From positions 117,549 through 181,548 of the forward strand of contig NZ_BAET01000006.1 of NCBI RefSeq assembly GCF_000252165.1: a stretch of DNA of 64,000 nucleotides. Direction: 5' to 3'. A model generated the notes under the pieces. That model saw only the letters and a program-made list of their open reading frames with translations. It did no database searches and was not told where the DNA came from. Source of the stretch: Glaciecola punicea ACAM 611. GTDB taxonomy: Bacteria > Pseudomonadota > Gammaproteobacteria > Enterobacterales > Alteromonadaceae. Of the stretch, positions 50,865 through 61,799 are shown in pieces (the stretch's first letter is position 1; each line of letters opens with the position of its first letter). The position numbers were made by a program, and so were the translations under genes.

Positions 50865-52307
50865 CTAACCATGAACGGCAGCAAAACCAGGCTCTTTGTT
50901 GAAGGTGTAAAGGTTCTCAGTTTTCACTACATCAAAGCCTGCTTTATGCAAGCGGGTTTGCAACGCTAGAACTTCATTGAAGCTAAGCAGATTGTTAGAC
51001 GACATAAAACGACAGCGCCAGTGATCGACACAGTACGTTTCGGGAAAACCTTCGGGCCATACCTTAACGCCACGATTAGTAATAAGCTTTAATATAAGCT
51101 CGGGGCTGCCATAACTGTTTAAATCATCTCCTAGTAGCTTTGGCTCACCTTCTTGCCACTGCAAGAAGATATCGATGCCGACTAATTCTTTTTTACATGG
51201 CTCTTTATGCCTTACCGCAGGCAATACAAGGGGTTTACTGTTGGCATAGGACGGCGCCGTTAAATACTTTGGAGATTGACCTAGCCTAGCAATAACTGCG
51301 TCTGCAAATTCAATCGTACCCATTCGTTTTTTACTAAGGTCTTGCCGATAAATGTCAGCGGTATGCAGGCCTTCTTCTAAGGTAGCTAGCCATGCATGAT
51401 GTATTTTTTCTGCAACACCGTTCTGCCCAATATGCACCAGCATTTGAATAGCGCCGTGTAGTAACGCTGACGGGTTGGCAATATTACGCCCTGCTATGTC
51501 AGGGGCTGAGCCATGAATCGCTTCAAACATTGCGCATTGATCGCCAATGTTAGCAGAACCCGCCATGCCCACCGACCCCGCTATTTGCGCCGCTATGTCA
51601 GAGATAATATCGCCATACAAATTAGGCATTACTAGCACATCAAAATCTTCAGGCGTATCGGCCACTCTCGCCGCGCCTATGTCGACTATCATACTGTCGC
51701 TCTGTATGTCTGGGTATTGCGCGGCAATTTCTGTAAATATCTGATGAAACAAGCCATCGGTAAGCTTCATAATGTTATCTTTCACAAAGCAAGTGACGCG
51801 CTTTCTGTTTTGCTGCTTTGCATATTCAAACGCGTAACGCACAATACGTTCGCAACCCGGGCGAGTAATTAGCTTTAAACATTGAAACACTTCCTCGGTT
51901 TGACGATGCTCGATCCCCGCATACAAATCCTCCTCATTTTCTCTTACAATAATCAAATCCATATCAGGGTGTTTAGTGCTAACAAAAGGCGCGTAGGCAA
52001 TACACGGGCGTACATTTGCATATAAGCCTAAAGCTTTGCGCATGCTCACATTTAAACTTTTGTAGCCACCGCCTTGAGGCGTAGTAATAGGTGATTTCAA
52101 AAATACTTTGGTTCTGCGCAGCGATTCCCATGAGCTTGGTTCAATCCCGTTTGTTTGACCTCCTAAATAGATTTTCTCGCCAATATCGATCGTTTCAGGG
52201 GCAATACTAGCGCCTGCAGCCTCAAGAACGTTTAGTGTTGCCTGCATAATTTCAGGGCCAATACCGTCGCCGTAGGCCACGGTAATAGGAACAGGTTTAT
52301 GGGTCAT
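50865..52307 (-). CDS. Isocitrate dehydrogenase, long (C-terminally extended) type
   Basis: A 480-residue member of the isocitrate/isopropylmalate dehydrogenase family. The substrate and metal sites are visible: VAYGDGIGPEIM, SLNVSMRKALGLYANVRP (Ser and Arg ligands), IIVRENEEDLYAGIEH, FVKDNIMKLTDGLF (Lys), LVMPNLYGDIISDIAAQ (Asp) and the nucleotide loop EAIHGSAPDIAGRNIANPSA. After about residue 335 there is an extra domain of about 140 residues. This is as in Thermus/Rickettsia-type enzymes and unlike the 416-residue E. coli Icd or the monomeric type. The choice of NAD or NADP is not read from sequence. It is divergent from a LysR gene. Confidence 0.85.
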   Translation of the reverse strand: MTHKPVPITVAYGDGIGPEIMQATLNVLEAAGASIAPETIDIGEKIYLGGQTNGIEPSSWESLRRTKVFLKSPITTPQGGGYKSLNVSMRKALGLYANVRPCIAYAPFVSTKHPDMDLIIVRENEEDLYAGIEHRQTEEVFQCLKLITRPGCERIVRYAFEYAKQQNRKRVTCFVKDNIMKLTDGLFHQIFTEIAAQYPDIQSDSMIVDIGAARVADTPEDFDVLVMPNLYGDIISDIAAQIAGSVGMAGSANIGDQCAMFEAIHGSAPDIAGRNIANPSALLHGAIQMLVHIGQNGVAEKIHHAWLATLEEGLHTADIYRQDLSKKRMGTIEFADAVIARLGQSPKYLTAPSYANSKPLVLPAVRHKEPCKKELVGIDIFLQWQEGEPKLLGDDLNSYGSPELILKLITNRGVKVWPEGFPETYCVDHWRCRFMSSNNLLSFNEVLALQTRLHKAGFDVVKTENLYTFNKEPGFAAVHG

Positions 52308-52492
52308 AATAACTCCGTATTTAGGTAATTCACCTAGTGAAAATCAAATTTTTAGATAAATAGCGCAATTCCATGAGACTGAACGCGTACTGTTAATCAC
52401 ATGTAAATTGCTCAATGCGGGCATTGTAATGATTTTATATATTTGCGATAATCTATTTAAACACTACATAACATCTATAAAAACAAATATAA

Positions 52493-53428
52493 ATGAACTG
52501 GACTCGCCGACTACATACAAGACAAACCACCTTTCGCCAATTAGAAATATTCATGGCGGTAGCGGATCATGCCAGCGTAACGCTTGCCGCTAAGGCACTG
52601 CATTTGGCTCAGCCAACAGTATCCACACAAATTGCCAAGCTGGCCGAATCCCTAGAGTGTCAGTTATTTGAGCTGGTATCTAAAAAAATGTGTCTCACAG
52701 ACACTGGACAAGAGGTACTTGATGCTGCGCGTAAATTATTTGCGGTAATGGACAACCTAGAGGCGCGCTTAGCTAAACGGGCAGGTTTGTCGCTGGGGCA
52801 TCTGCGTATAAGCGTTGTTACCACCGCGAAATACTTAATTCCGCATTGGTTAGGTGAGTTTTGTGAACAATATCCGAATATTGAGCCTGAGTTTCAAATT
52901 GGTAACCGCGCTGAAATAATACAGCGCCTCAAGCAAAATTTAGACGATTTATACGTGTTTAGTAATCCGCCGCGAGAACTTGAAATTGAGGCTGAATTTT
53001 TAACACACAACCCACTGGTGGTGATCGCAAAGCAAGATCATGTACTCAAAGACAAGCATAATATTAAATGGCATGAACTCTATTATGAAAGGTTGCTTAT
53101 GCGCGAAAACGGCTCGGGAACTCGATTTGCCATTGAGGCGTTTTTCAAAAATAAGAATGTGAAAATGCAAAACCCCATTACCATCGCCAGCAATGAAGCC
53201 ATAAAAGAATCGGTAATGGCCGGGTTGGGCATCGCCATAGTAAGCCGGCATGCTTTAAATCATATGGCGCCTGGCAACCTAATTGAACTAGCAGTTGAAG
53301 ACTTCCCTATCCCCAACAGCTGGTATTGGGTGCTGCCAAAAGGTAAAAATAGCTCTAGCGCAGCCAAAGCCTTTCAAGCTCATGTAAATCAAGGACTTAG
53401 TGAACAAGTAAATCTTGGCGCGCCATAG
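52493..53428 (+). CDS. LysR-family transcriptional regulator (CbbR-like)
   Basis: A 311-residue regulator. The N-terminal winged helix-turn-helix (about residues 13-72) reads RQLEIFMAVADHASVTLAAKAL (given as parts RQLEIFMAVAD and TLAAKALHLAQPTVST). It is followed by a linker helix and a periplasmic-binding-like effector domain (about 95-300) with the RLKQNLDDLYVFS and IKESVMAGLGIAIVS segments. It resembles the CbbR/CysB-like group. Its divergence from the isocitrate dehydrogenase gene across 185 nt suggests that this gene is a target, but no operator was confirmed. Confidence 0.85.
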   Translation: MNWTRRLHTRQTTFRQLEIFMAVADHASVTLAAKALHLAQPTVSTQIAKLAESLECQLFELVSKKMCLTDTGQEVLDAARKLFAVMDNLEARLAKRAGLSLGHLRISVVTTAKYLIPHWLGEFCEQYPNIEPEFQIGNRAEIIQRLKQNLDDLYVFSNPPRELEIEAEFLTHNPLVVIAKQDHVLKDKHNIKWHELYYERLLMRENGSGTRFAIEAFFKNKNVKMQNPITIASNEAIKESVMAGLGIAIVSRHALNHMAPGNLIELAVEDFPIPNSWYWVLPKGKNSSSAAKAFQAHVNQGLSEQVNLGAP

Positions 53429-53436
53429 AGTAAAAA

Positions 53437-56208
53437 CTACAGAGCCTGTATAGCCTCAACCTGCTCATGAATTTTCTTGAGCTGCATTTTAGCGTCCGCT
53501 AGTTTCGCTTTTTCCTTATCAATCACCGCCTCAGGCGCTTTGCTTACGAAGTTTTCATTACCCAACTTTCCTTGCGTGCGTTGTATATCGACTGCTAGCT
53601 TGTCGGCTGCTTTACTCAGTCTGGCTAATTCAGCGTCCTTGTCGATAAGACCGGCCATGGGGATCATAATTTCCATTTCTCCCACAAGGGCTGTGGCGGA
53701 TGCTGGCGGAGTTGCACCTGGTGCTAGAATATCAATGGAGGCTAATTTAGCTAACAAAGTTAAATACTCAAAGCTTTGCTTTACGCGTACTTTGTCATTT
53801 TCGCTGGTGTTGTTTAGCAACACTGGCAGCTTTTTAGACGGCGCGATGTCCATTTCTCCGCGAATGTTTCTTATGCCCACCACAAATGCTTTGACCCATT
53901 CTATGTCTGCCTCGGCCTGCTTATTCTTGCGCGCTAGATCAACCTGCGGGAACACGTCTGACATAATGCTGTTGACCTCGGTGTTGTTAACCGAGAGCGG
54001 CTTGATTTTTTGCCAAATTTCATCTGTTATAAATGGCATTATAGGGTGTAACACCCGCATTAAATGTTCTAACACATTAATAAGCGTATGGCGCGTACCA
54101 CGCTTTTCGGCTTCGCTAGTAGTGCTTGAGTTAAGTACCGATTTAGACAACTCTAAATACCAATCACAAAACTGATTCCATGTGAATTCATACAAGTGCT
54201 GCGAAGCAATATCAAAGCGATACTGCCCAATTGCGGTTTCGACGCTTTGCACGGTGTCTTGCAAGGACGACCAAATCCATTGGTCAAACACGCTCAACTT
54301 AAGCTCGCCACCGGTGTTGCCAGTATCAAAGTCTTCGGTATTCATCAGAACAAATCGCGTTGCATTCCAAATTTTATTGCAGAAGTTGCGATAGCCTTCT
54401 ACTCTGCTCATATCAAAATTTATGTCGCGACTCGTAGACGCCATAGACGTGAAAGTAAAGCGCAGCGCGTCAGTGCCATAGGCATCTATACCGTTGGCAA
54501 ACTGTTTGCGTGTGGCTTTTTCTATTTTTTTGGCGTCTTTGGGATTCATCAAGCCGCTGGTACGTTTCGCCACTAAAGACTCAAGCTCTATGCCGTCTAT
54601 CAAATCAATAGGGTCAAGTACGTTGCCCTTTGATTTAGACATTTTATCACCGTTCTCATCGCGTATGAGGCCGGTTATATAGATTTCTTTAAAAGGTGCT
54701 TTGCCCGTGAACTTTTTGGTCATCATGACCATTCTGGCTACCCAAAAGAAAATAATATCAAAGCCCGTCACCAACACCGAGCTAGGCACAAAAATATCCA
54801 TCTCTGGTGTTTTATTTGGCCACCCCATCGTTGCAAAAGGCCATAAAGCTGAGGAAAACCACGTGTCAAGAACGTCTTCGTCTTGCCGTAAACTGACTGA
54901 GTCATCAAGCTTGTGCTTAACGCGCACATCTTGTTCATTTTTACCTACGTAAATTTTACCTTGCTCGTCAAACCAAGCTGGTATGCGGTGTCCCCACCAC
55001 AGCTGACGCGAAATACACCAGTCTTGAATATTATTCATCCACTGGTAGTAGGTTTTATTCCAATTTTCCGGTACAAATTTAATTTCGCCCGACTCAACCG
55101 CTTCAATAGCGGGTTTAGCCAAGGACTCTACCGCCACATACCACTGATCGGTAAGGTAGGGTTCAATAATAACGCCAGAACGATCGCCCCGCGGCACCTT
55201 TAATTTATGCGGCTTAATGTCAACCAGCAAGTCTTGTTCAGTTAGGGCCTCTACTATTTTTGTGCGGGCATCGAAACGGTCCAAGCCTATGTACTGCGCT
55301 GGCGCTTGATCGTTAATCTTAGCGTCGTCGGTTAAAATATTGATAATAGCCAAACCATGGCGTTTGCCCATATCGTAATCGTTGAAGTCGTGAGCGGGCG
55401 TAATTTTTACGCAGCCTGTGCCGAACTCGGGATCTACGTAGTCATCGGCAATAATTGGGATTTGCCTGCCGCTGATGGGCAAGGTAATCATTTTGCCAAT
55501 TAAGGCCCCGTAGCGCTCATCATCGGGGTGAACGGCCACGGCAGAATCACCTAGCATGGTTTCGGGACGGGTTGTAGCAACGACTATGCTAGTGCTGCCG
55601 TCGCTTAAGGGATAGCGCATATGCCACATGAAGCCGTCTTCTTCTTCGTTTATGACTTCTAAGTCAGACACAGCGGTCAATAGGGCTGGGTCCCAGTTAA
55701 CTAAGCGCTTACCACGATATATAAGGCCTTCATCAAATAAAGTAATAAAAACTTCTTGGACCGCCGCGGATAAGCTGTCATCCATGGTAAATACTTCGCG
55801 TGACCAGTCGGGGGAAGTGCCAAGCCTGCGCATTTGTTGGGTTATATTGCCGCCCGACTCTTCTTTCCAATCCCATACGCGTTCAATAAACTTTTCGCGG
55901 CCTAAATCGTGGCGAGTTTGACCATTTGCATTGAGTTGGCGTTCAACCACCATTTGGGTAGCTATGCCGGCGTGGTCGGTGCCGACCTGCCATAAGGTGT
56001 TGTCACCTTTCATTCTATGATAACGAGTAAGAGCATCCATAATAGTGTGCTGGAAAGCATGGCCCATATGTAGATTGCCAGTAACATTGGGAGGCGGCAA
56101 TAAAATACAGTAAGGTTTGCCTTGGCCACTAGGGGTGAATAAACCTTGTTCTTCCCAATGCTGGTAACAGGCTTGCTCTATTTTATGCGGGTTAAATGTT
56201 TTTTCCAT
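53437..56208 (-). CDS. valS: Valyl-tRNA synthetase
   Basis: A 923-residue class I synthetase. It has the HIGH motif [15 protein letters not shown], an editing (CP1) domain (about 190-330), [15 protein letters not shown], the KMSKS motif ([15 protein letters not shown]), an anticodon-binding domain (about 660-800) and a C-terminal coiled coil (about 860-923). The ATG at 56208 is preferred to a TTG one codon upstream. It lies in the pepA-holC-valS order of Enterobacteria. Confidence 0.97.
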   Translation of the reverse strand: MEKTFNPHKIEQACYQHWEEQGLFTPSGQGKPYCILLPPPNVTGNLHMGHAFQHTIMDALTRYHRMKGDNTLWQVGTDHAGIATQMVVERQLNANGQTRHDLGREKFIERVWDWKEESGGNITQQMRRLGTSPDWSREVFTMDDSLSAAVQEVFITLFDEGLIYRGKRLVNWDPALLTAVSDLEVINEEEDGFMWHMRYPLSDGSTSIVVATTRPETMLGDSAVAVHPDDERYGALIGKMITLPISGRQIPIIADDYVDPEFGTGCVKITPAHDFNDYDMGKRHGLAIINILTDDAKINDQAPAQYIGLDRFDARTKIVEALTEQDLLVDIKPHKLKVPRGDRSGVIIEPYLTDQWYVAVESLAKPAIEAVESGEIKFVPENWNKTYYQWMNNIQDWCISRQLWWGHRIPAWFDEQGKIYVGKNEQDVRVKHKLDDSVSLRQDEDVLDTWFSSALWPFATMGWPNKTPEMDIFVPSSVLVTGFDIIFFWVARMVMMTKKFTGKAPFKEIYITGLIRDENGDKMSKSKGNVLDPIDLIDGIELESLVAKRTSGLMNPKDAKKIEKATRKQFANGIDAYGTDALRFTFTSMASTSRDINFDMSRVEGYRNFCNKIWNATRFVLMNTEDFDTGNTGGELKLSVFDQWIWSSLQDTVQSVETAIGQYRFDIASQHLYEFTWNQFCDWYLELSKSVLNSSTTSEAEKRGTRHTLINVLEHLMRVLHPIMPFITDEIWQKIKPLSVNNTEVNSIMSDVFPQVDLARKNKQAEADIEWVKAFVVGIRNIRGEMDIAPSKKLPVLLNNTSENDKVRVKQSFEYLTLLAKLASIDILAPGATPPASATALVGEMEIMIPMAGLIDKDAELARLSKAADKLAVDIQRTQGKLGNENFVSKAPEAVIDKEKAKLADAKMQLKKIHEQVEAIQAL

Positions 56209-56294
56209 CAATGTACTCTTTAAATATGTTCAGTCGACAATAAAGCTTAAGACTAATAAGCTGTTTTGTATTGGCTAGCACGGCATTCTAAAAT

Positions 56295-56801
56295 TTAGGC
56301 GCTCTTGTATTCAAGCTGGCAGCCAGCCTGCTTATATTTCTTATAGCGCTCGCGTGCCTTTGCTTTTTCATTTTCGTCAACGGGCACAAAATCAATAATG
56401 TGCTTAATGTTATTAATATTTTCTATGAACTGCTGCGATAAGTTAATGACTACCGCCGTATTTCTTAATTTAGACATACTCAAAAAAGCAGAGTGCCAAA
56501 TAATTTCTACAGGCGTGCCCATATCGGGGCCTTCCCCATAAAGATTATGAGGAATAAACTTGTTAGCAGGAAACTGCCAGATGAGGTCGTCAAACGATTC
56601 GGCTTGAGCTTGACTAGCGCACAACACGGTGACTTTTTTGCGGCTAACCACATACTCACTCAGTAAATCGGCAGCCATTGCCAATTCAGTCGCAAGTTCA
56701 GCGCTAACGGTCTCATTTTGGGCACTATTAACGCGCATATCGGTCTGAGTATGAGCGTTAATGGTTGCCTCGCTTATTGCATAAAAGGTTACTAAAGCCA
56801 T
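56295..56801 (-). CDS. holC: DNA polymerase III chi subunit HolC
   Basis: A 168-residue protein with the HolC pattern: an N-terminal VTFYAISE, ALA-type helix AADLLSEYVVSRKKVTVLC (given as AADLLSEYV and KKVTVLC), LIWQFPANKFIPHNLYGE and the C-terminal ARERYKKYKQAGCQLEY. It is about 20 residues longer than the E. coli protein owing to an N-terminal insert (about residues 13-35). Chi links the clamp loader to single-strand-binding protein. It sits between pepA and valS. Confidence 0.92.
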   Translation of the reverse strand: MALVTFYAISEATINAHTQTDMRVNSAQNETVSAELATELAMAADLLSEYVVSRKKVTVLCASQAQAESFDDLIWQFPANKFIPHNLYGEGPDMGTPVEIIWHSAFLSMSKLRNTAVVINLSQQFIENINNIKHIIDFVPVDENEKAKARERYKKYKQAGCQLEYKSA

Positions 56802-56858
56802 GTATAGATGATTCGCTTTTATTATGTGGAATTTGCAGAGGCTACCGGCGCCTATTGC

Positions 56859-58364
56859 CTATTCGTCGGTAGCAATATTTGCTTTATTCATCAAAAATTG
56901 CGAAAGCATCGGCACTGGTCTGCCCGTTGCACCTTTATTTTCGCCGCTTAACCATGCAGTGCCTGCTATATCTAAGTGCGCCCACGTGTATTTACGGGTA
57001 AATCGCGCTAAGAAACAAGCGGCGGTGATCGCTCCAGCCGCTCTGCCGCCTAAATTCGTCATGTCAGCAAACGGGCTGTCAATCTGATCTTGGTACTCCT
57101 CCCAAAGCGGTAATCGCCATGCTCTGTCGCCGCTTTGCTCTGATGCATTCAAAATTTCATGCGCAAGCGGGTTATGCTGAGTTAGTACAGCACTTGCATG
57201 TTTACCCAACGCGATCACACAGGCACCGGTTAAGGTCGCAATATCAATGACTAGTTCGGGATCAAAACGCTCTACATACGTTAGCGCATCGCACAATACA
57301 AGACGACCTTCGGCGTCCGTGTTGAGAATCTCAACGGTTTGCCCTGACATTGTGGTGAGTATATCACCTGGTCTATAGGCATTAGCATCAGGCATATTTT
57401 CGCACCCTGCTATCACACCAATAATGTTGATAGGTAGCTTAAGTTCGGCCACGGTATGCATCACGCCCAGTACAGATGATGCGCCGCACATGTCGTATTT
57501 CATTTCATCCATTGCTTCGCCGGGCTTTAAGGAAATACCGCCGCTGTCAAAAGTTAAGCCTTTACCTACTAATACGTATGGCTTTTCACCTTTTGCACCG
57601 CCTTTGTGATGAATAACAGACATTATCGACTCGTTGTGCGAGCCGCGGCCAACCGCTAGATAAGTATGCATACCCAGTTTTTCCATTTCGGCTTCACCAA
57701 TGGTGTTAAGCGACAATGACTCGTAGTTTTTAACTAGCTCGGCAGATTGTTCGTTCAAGTATTTCGGATTACAAATATTGGGTGGCATGTTGCTAACGTC
57801 TTTAGCAACTTTAACACCTTTACTGACCGCAGTAGCATGCACCACAGCACGTTCTCCTAGGTGCAGATCTTTACGAGTAGACACATTGAATATCATTTTA
57901 CGCAAAGGTCGACGAGGCTCGCCTTTTTTAGTTTTTAACTGCGAAAAACTATATACCGATTCGTTAGCTGCCTCAACTGCTTGGCGTACTTTCCAATAAG
58001 TGTCGCGTCCTTTCACGTGTAGCTCTGTTAAAAAGCTCACCGCTTCCATAGAACCCGTTTCATTTAGTGTTTTGATTGTTTTAGCTACTATTTGCTTATA
58101 CTGACGTTCGTCTAGTTCACGTTCTTTGCCGCAGCCAACTAATAGCACGCGTTCACTTAATACGTTTGGTACATGATGAAGCAGCAACATTTGACCGGCC
58201 TTGCCTTCTAAATCGCCGCGGCGTATGAGGTTACTAATATACCCTTCGCTTATTTGATCGAGCTGCTCTGCTGCTGTGGTAAGCCTTCTTGGTTCAAATA
58301 CGCCTACTACTACACACGCGCTTCTTTGCTTTTCTGGGCTGCCACTTTTTACGCCAAATTCCAT
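56859..58364 (-). CDS. pepA: Leucyl aminopeptidase PepA (M17)
   Basis: A 501-residue M17 peptidase. The metal and active-site blocks are [30 protein letters not shown] and the family signature [14 protein letters not shown]. PepA is a hexameric zinc/manganese aminopeptidase and in E. coli also binds DNA in Xer recombination and carAB control. It is divergent from lptFG across 267 nt, as in E. coli. Confidence 0.96.
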   Translation of the reverse strand: MEFGVKSGSPEKQRSACVVVGVFEPRRLTTAAEQLDQISEGYISNLIRRGDLEGKAGQMLLLHHVPNVLSERVLLVGCGKERELDERQYKQIVAKTIKTLNETGSMEAVSFLTELHVKGRDTYWKVRQAVEAANESVYSFSQLKTKKGEPRRPLRKMIFNVSTRKDLHLGERAVVHATAVSKGVKVAKDVSNMPPNICNPKYLNEQSAELVKNYESLSLNTIGEAEMEKLGMHTYLAVGRGSHNESIMSVIHHKGGAKGEKPYVLVGKGLTFDSGGISLKPGEAMDEMKYDMCGASSVLGVMHTVAELKLPINIIGVIAGCENMPDANAYRPGDILTTMSGQTVEILNTDAEGRLVLCDALTYVERFDPELVIDIATLTGACVIALGKHASAVLTQHNPLAHEILNASEQSGDRAWRLPLWEEYQDQIDSPFADMTNLGGRAAGAITAACFLARFTRKYTWAHLDIAGTAWLSGENKGATGRPVPMLSQFLMNKANIATDE

Positions 58365-58631
58365 ATTATCCCCTTAGGATTATTATTGTTGTACCAGCAA
58401 CATTTCTATACTGCATCTTATAACAAACGGTAGTGGCATTTTTATGCGAAATATAAATAGCGTGCTCACTCAAGAAAGTCTAATTTTTTGTTCTTGCTAA
58501 AAATGTTTGTGTTAAACTGGCTAAAAATAGTCGGTGTTACATACAAAACTACTATATAAACAAAGTTTACTTAAATAACACCAGATTTTCATCAAAAACC
58601 GCTATTTTAGTGAAAAAGACTTTTATCATCC

Positions 58632-59741
58632 ATGTTAATTTTTCGATATTTACTACGTGAAACCTTCAAATCACAATTAGCTGTGTTTTTTATACTAATG
58701 TCGATTTTCATTACCTTACGCTTTGTGCGCATATTAGGGGACGCCACCGACGGTAACGTACCAGCCGACCTAGTCCTTGGCTTTATTACACTTTATAGCC
58801 CAGTACTGGCCTCTTTAGTACTACCTTTAAGCCTCTTCTTAGGCATTATGCTAGCGCATGGTCGTCTTTATGTAGACAGCGAAATGACTGTGCTGCGCGC
58901 CTGTGGCATAAGCGAATGGTACGTTGTGCGGGTTACATTATTCGCCGCTTTGTTACTCGCAATAGTCACTGCAATCGTTACCCTATATTTAACACCTTTG
59001 GCATTAGAACAAGAGTACCAACTGCAAGAGGAAGCCGCCGCAAAGTCTGGCCTAGCAGCTATTATTCCCGGTAGGTTTCAAGAAACGGGGGAAGATAACG
59101 CTATTATTTTTGTGCACGACTTAGACAGCTCGAATCAGAGCTTACTCAAAGTCTTTGTGGCTCAGCCTGGCAAAAATGAAGACGATATTCATCTGATCTA
59201 TTCACAAAGCGGTCGTATTGCGCAAGGCCCATTGGGCGGTCAACAACTTGTGCTAGAAAAAGGCATGCAGTATGAAGGAACTACAACGGCCAACGACTAC
59301 CAAATTGTACAGTTTGACGAATACGCCGTAACGATTGAACAACCCAACACCCAAGAAGAAAGGCGCAAAATGGTGGCTATTCCCACCTTAGAACTCATAC
59401 AAATTGAAACCATAGAAGCAAAAGCTGAACTTCAGTGGCGTTTAGCAATTCCTTTGTCGCTGCCGTTTTTAGTGCTAATTGCCGTGCCATTAAGCGCAGT
59501 CGATCCGCGCCAGGGCCGTTTTGGTAAAATGCTCCCCGCGCTGCTGCTATACTTAGGCTACTTCTTACTTTTACTCGCCAGCAGAAGGGTTATGGAAGAC
59601 GGCAAATTACCGAGCTACATTGGCCTATGGTGGGTGCACGTAGTCATGTTAGTGGTGGGCACGGTACTTATTGCTAGGGAGCGCAAAACAGGAGCGTTTA
59701 TTCGCCAGCTATTTCTGGGCAAAAAGAAGGTAAGCTCATAA
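58632..59741 (+). CDS. lptF: LPS export permease LptF
   Basis: A 369-residue YjgP/YjgQ-family protein with six membrane helices (three near the N-terminus, three after residue 270) around a periplasmic jellyroll. It has LIFRYLLRETFKSQLAVF at the start and the LASLVLPLSLFLGIMLAHGRL helix pair (given as LASLVLPLSLFLG and IMLAHGRL). With LptG and LptB it extracts LPS from the inner membrane. Its stop overlaps the lptG start by 1 nt (TAATG). Confidence 0.94.
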   Translation: MLIFRYLLRETFKSQLAVFFILMSIFITLRFVRILGDATDGNVPADLVLGFITLYSPVLASLVLPLSLFLGIMLAHGRLYVDSEMTVLRACGISEWYVVRVTLFAALLLAIVTAIVTLYLTPLALEQEYQLQEEAAAKSGLAAIIPGRFQETGEDNAIIFVHDLDSSNQSLLKVFVAQPGKNEDDIHLIYSQSGRIAQGPLGGQQLVLEKGMQYEGTTTANDYQIVQFDEYAVTIEQPNTQEERRKMVAIPTLELIQIETIEAKAELQWRLAIPLSLPFLVLIAVPLSAVDPRQGRFGKMLPALLLYLGYFLLLLASRRVMEDGKLPSYIGLWWVHVVMLVVGTVLIARERKTGAFIRQLFLGKKKVSS

Positions 59742-60802
59742 TGTTTAAGCTCATCGATTTATATATTGCGCGCACACTTTTCAGTTCTATCGCAGTAACC
59801 CTTTCGGTACTTATTGGCTTAAGCGCATTAATCAAATTTGTTGAACAACTCCGTAGAGTCGGACAAGGCGACTATGACATGACGCTTGCAGGGCTTTATG
59901 TGTTACTGAGTTTACCGCGTGAAATTGAATTATTCTTACCCATGGCCACGCTGCTTGGTGCATTAGTTGGCATGGGCTTGTTAGCGCAAAGCAGCGAACT
60001 GGTGGTTATGCAGGCGGCGGGCTTGTCGCGCACAAAAATCACGGTAAGCGCAATGAAATCTATCGTACTTATTATTATTGCGATTATGGCACTAGGTGAG
60101 TTTGTAACGCCTGCCAGTGAGTCTAAAGCTAAACAGATAAGAACCCAAGCGCTTTCTGGAGGCAGCCTGCTGTCGTCAGACTCCCTAACGTGGGCAAAGG
60201 ATGGCAACGACTTTGTCAGTATTGAGCAAGTGCTCGAACGTGATGCTCTGCGGGGCGTGAATATTTACAAATTCGATGATAATTTGCACTTAGTCAAAAT
60301 AATCAGTGCAGGACAAGCTACATACACACAAGAAAGCTGGCTGTTATCCGATGTTAAGCAAGTAACGTTTACACCACAGCGTATTCAAAATAACCAAATG
60401 CAAAGCTTTCAGTGGAATAGCTCTATCACACCCGAAAAATTAGGCATAGTGGCCATCAAACCCGAGGCTTTGTCTATTGTTGGTTTAAATGAATATATAG
60501 ATTATTTACAAAATAATGGACAAGATTCAGCACGCTACGAACTGGCGCTGTGGCGCAAAATACTCCAGCCTGTATCAGTAGCCGTTATGCTATTGCTGGC
60601 AATGTCATTTATATTTGGACCCTTGCGCTCTGTTACCATGGGCGCGCGAACCGGTATGGGCGTGTTAGCGGGCTTCGGATTTTTTGTCAGCAACGAGATG
60701 TTTGGTCAAGTGGCGCTGGTGTTCCAAATTCAACCGGCAATAGGTGCGGTATTGCCTAGTTTACTGTTTGCCGCTGTGGCAGTATTTTTACTGCGAAGGT
60801 GA
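59741..60802 (+). CDS. lptG: LPS export permease LptG
   Basis: A 353-residue partner of LptF with the same topology. It opens MFKLIDLYIARTLF, includes PREIELFLPMATLLGALVG and ELVVMQAAGLSRTKI, and has three C-terminal helices (about 265-350) with GPLRSVTMGARTGMGVL. It is translated in tight coupling with lptF and is convergent with the RDD gene. Confidence 0.94.
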   Translation: MFKLIDLYIARTLFSSIAVTLSVLIGLSALIKFVEQLRRVGQGDYDMTLAGLYVLLSLPREIELFLPMATLLGALVGMGLLAQSSELVVMQAAGLSRTKITVSAMKSIVLIIIAIMALGEFVTPASESKAKQIRTQALSGGSLLSSDSLTWAKDGNDFVSIEQVLERDALRGVNIYKFDDNLHLVKIISAGQATYTQESWLLSDVKQVTFTPQRIQNNQMQSFQWNSSITPEKLGIVAIKPEALSIVGLNEYIDYLQNNGQDSARYELALWRKILQPVSVAVMLLLAMSFIFGPLRSVTMGARTGMGVLAGFGFFVSNEMFGQVALVFQIQPAIGAVLPSLLFAAVAVFLLRR

Positions 60803-60838
60803 CGCTTATTGGCTCTGATTTTGTTTTAGTTAACAACA

Positions 60839-61336
60839 CTACCAATTTTTATGATCGTTCTGAGCGGTGGTCAACACAAGCATTTGTGTACCTGCTATCC
60901 TGTCTTGCAAAGACTGCTTAGACTTAAAATCAACAAGTACAAGCAACGTACCTAAGCCACCTAAAGAAGTAATCAGTCTTATTATTAAGCGGCCGTAGCC
61001 TATAGATGTGCCCTCCTTTACGCTATAAATGCGCAAGCGCCATGCGCGCATACCCAGTGTTTGCCCACCATTCTTCCAAAACCATAGGAAAAAGCCCGCA
61101 ACCCACAAGCTTACCCAAACTTGAATGATTAATGAATAATAAAATGAGGACTGTATGAGTACACTTACGTGCTCATTACCTTGCTTAGACAGTAATCCTG
61201 TTTCAAACAGCACTGTCAAAATTGTAATAATAGCCAGCGCCGATAGCATGCCCACAGCAACGGCGATAAGCGTGTCGTAAATCATTGCAGCGAGGCGTCT
61301 AAAAAACCCGGCTCTTTGTAAATCAGGTGTGTCCAT
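60839..61336 (-). CDS. RDD-family membrane protein
   Basis: A 165-residue protein of the RDD family (three or four membrane segments): AGFFRRLAAMIYDTLIAVAVG (given as GFFRRLAAMIYDTLI) carries the Arg and Asp of the first helix, and KNGGQTLGMRAWRLRIY is the second hallmark. I start at the ATG at 61336 (MDTPDLQRAG), where homology begins; the frame stays open to 61513 without family features. The function is unknown; some RDD proteins act in ion exchange. It commonly lies beside lptFG in related genomes. Confidence 0.8.
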   Translation of the reverse strand: MDTPDLQRAGFFRRLAAMIYDTLIAVAVGMLSALAIITILTVLFETGLLSKQGNEHVSVLIQSSFYYSLIIQVWVSLWVAGFFLWFWKNGGQTLGMRAWRLRIYSVKEGTSIGYGRLIIRLITSLGGLGTLLVLVDFKSKQSLQDRIAGTQMLVLTTAQNDHKNW

Positions 61337-61527
61337 ATAGGTAAATGCTAAATGATAATTGTTAACTACCCTTATATTATCACCCTTGTTACGACTTAGG
61401 ATGAAATTATTACTAGGTGCACCATTTTTATGGTCATTGGTGTAAATAAGACTTGATACCATAAACGATATAGCTATACTCCTTACCTCCTCAATAGAGG
61501 TATACCAATACAAGAAAAACCCTCAAT

Positions 61528-61614
61528 GCCAGAGTGGCGAAATTGGTAGACGCAGCGGATTCAAAATCCGCCGGTAGTAATACTGTGCCGGTTCAAGTCC
61601 GGCCTCTGGTACCA
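61528..61614 (+). tRNA. tRNA-Leu (anticodon CAA)
   Basis: An 87-nt gene with a long variable arm. The acceptor arms GCCAGAG and CTCTGGT pair (one G-T), the D-loop holds GGTAGACGC, the anticodon stem GCGGA/TCCGC encloses loop TTCAAAA with anticodon CAA, and the T-loop is GGTTCAAGTCC. CCA is encoded. It reads UUG codons, like E. coli leuX, a well-known integration site for mobile elements. An integrase gene begins 186 nt downstream. Confidence 0.97.
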
Positions 61615-61727
61615 CGCTCCCATTCCGTCTCGTTCATTAAGCATAAAAAAACCAACAAAAACAACTACTTAACTCAAAACCACGTTCGCTAAGGTTCGTT
61701 AACGCTTGTTAATGGCCACTTTAAAAA

Positions 61728-61797
61728 GTTACACTATTAGTTACACAGAATGAAAACCCGAAAAGTTGTGTAACTTTTTTAATAATGTGAGTGTAAC
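61728..61797. repeat. Four GTTACAC/GTGTAAC repeats before the integrase gene
   Basis: GTTACAC occurs at 61728-61734 and 61740-61746, and its complement GTGTAAC at 61768-61774 and 61791-61797, the last one 2 nt before the integrase ATG. Pairing of the outer AAAAGTTACAC with GTGTAACTTTT could form a hairpin. Such clustered repeats in front of a P4-type integrase may be arm-type binding sites or an autoregulatory operator; this is inference. Confidence 0.55.
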
Positions 61798-61799
61798 TA

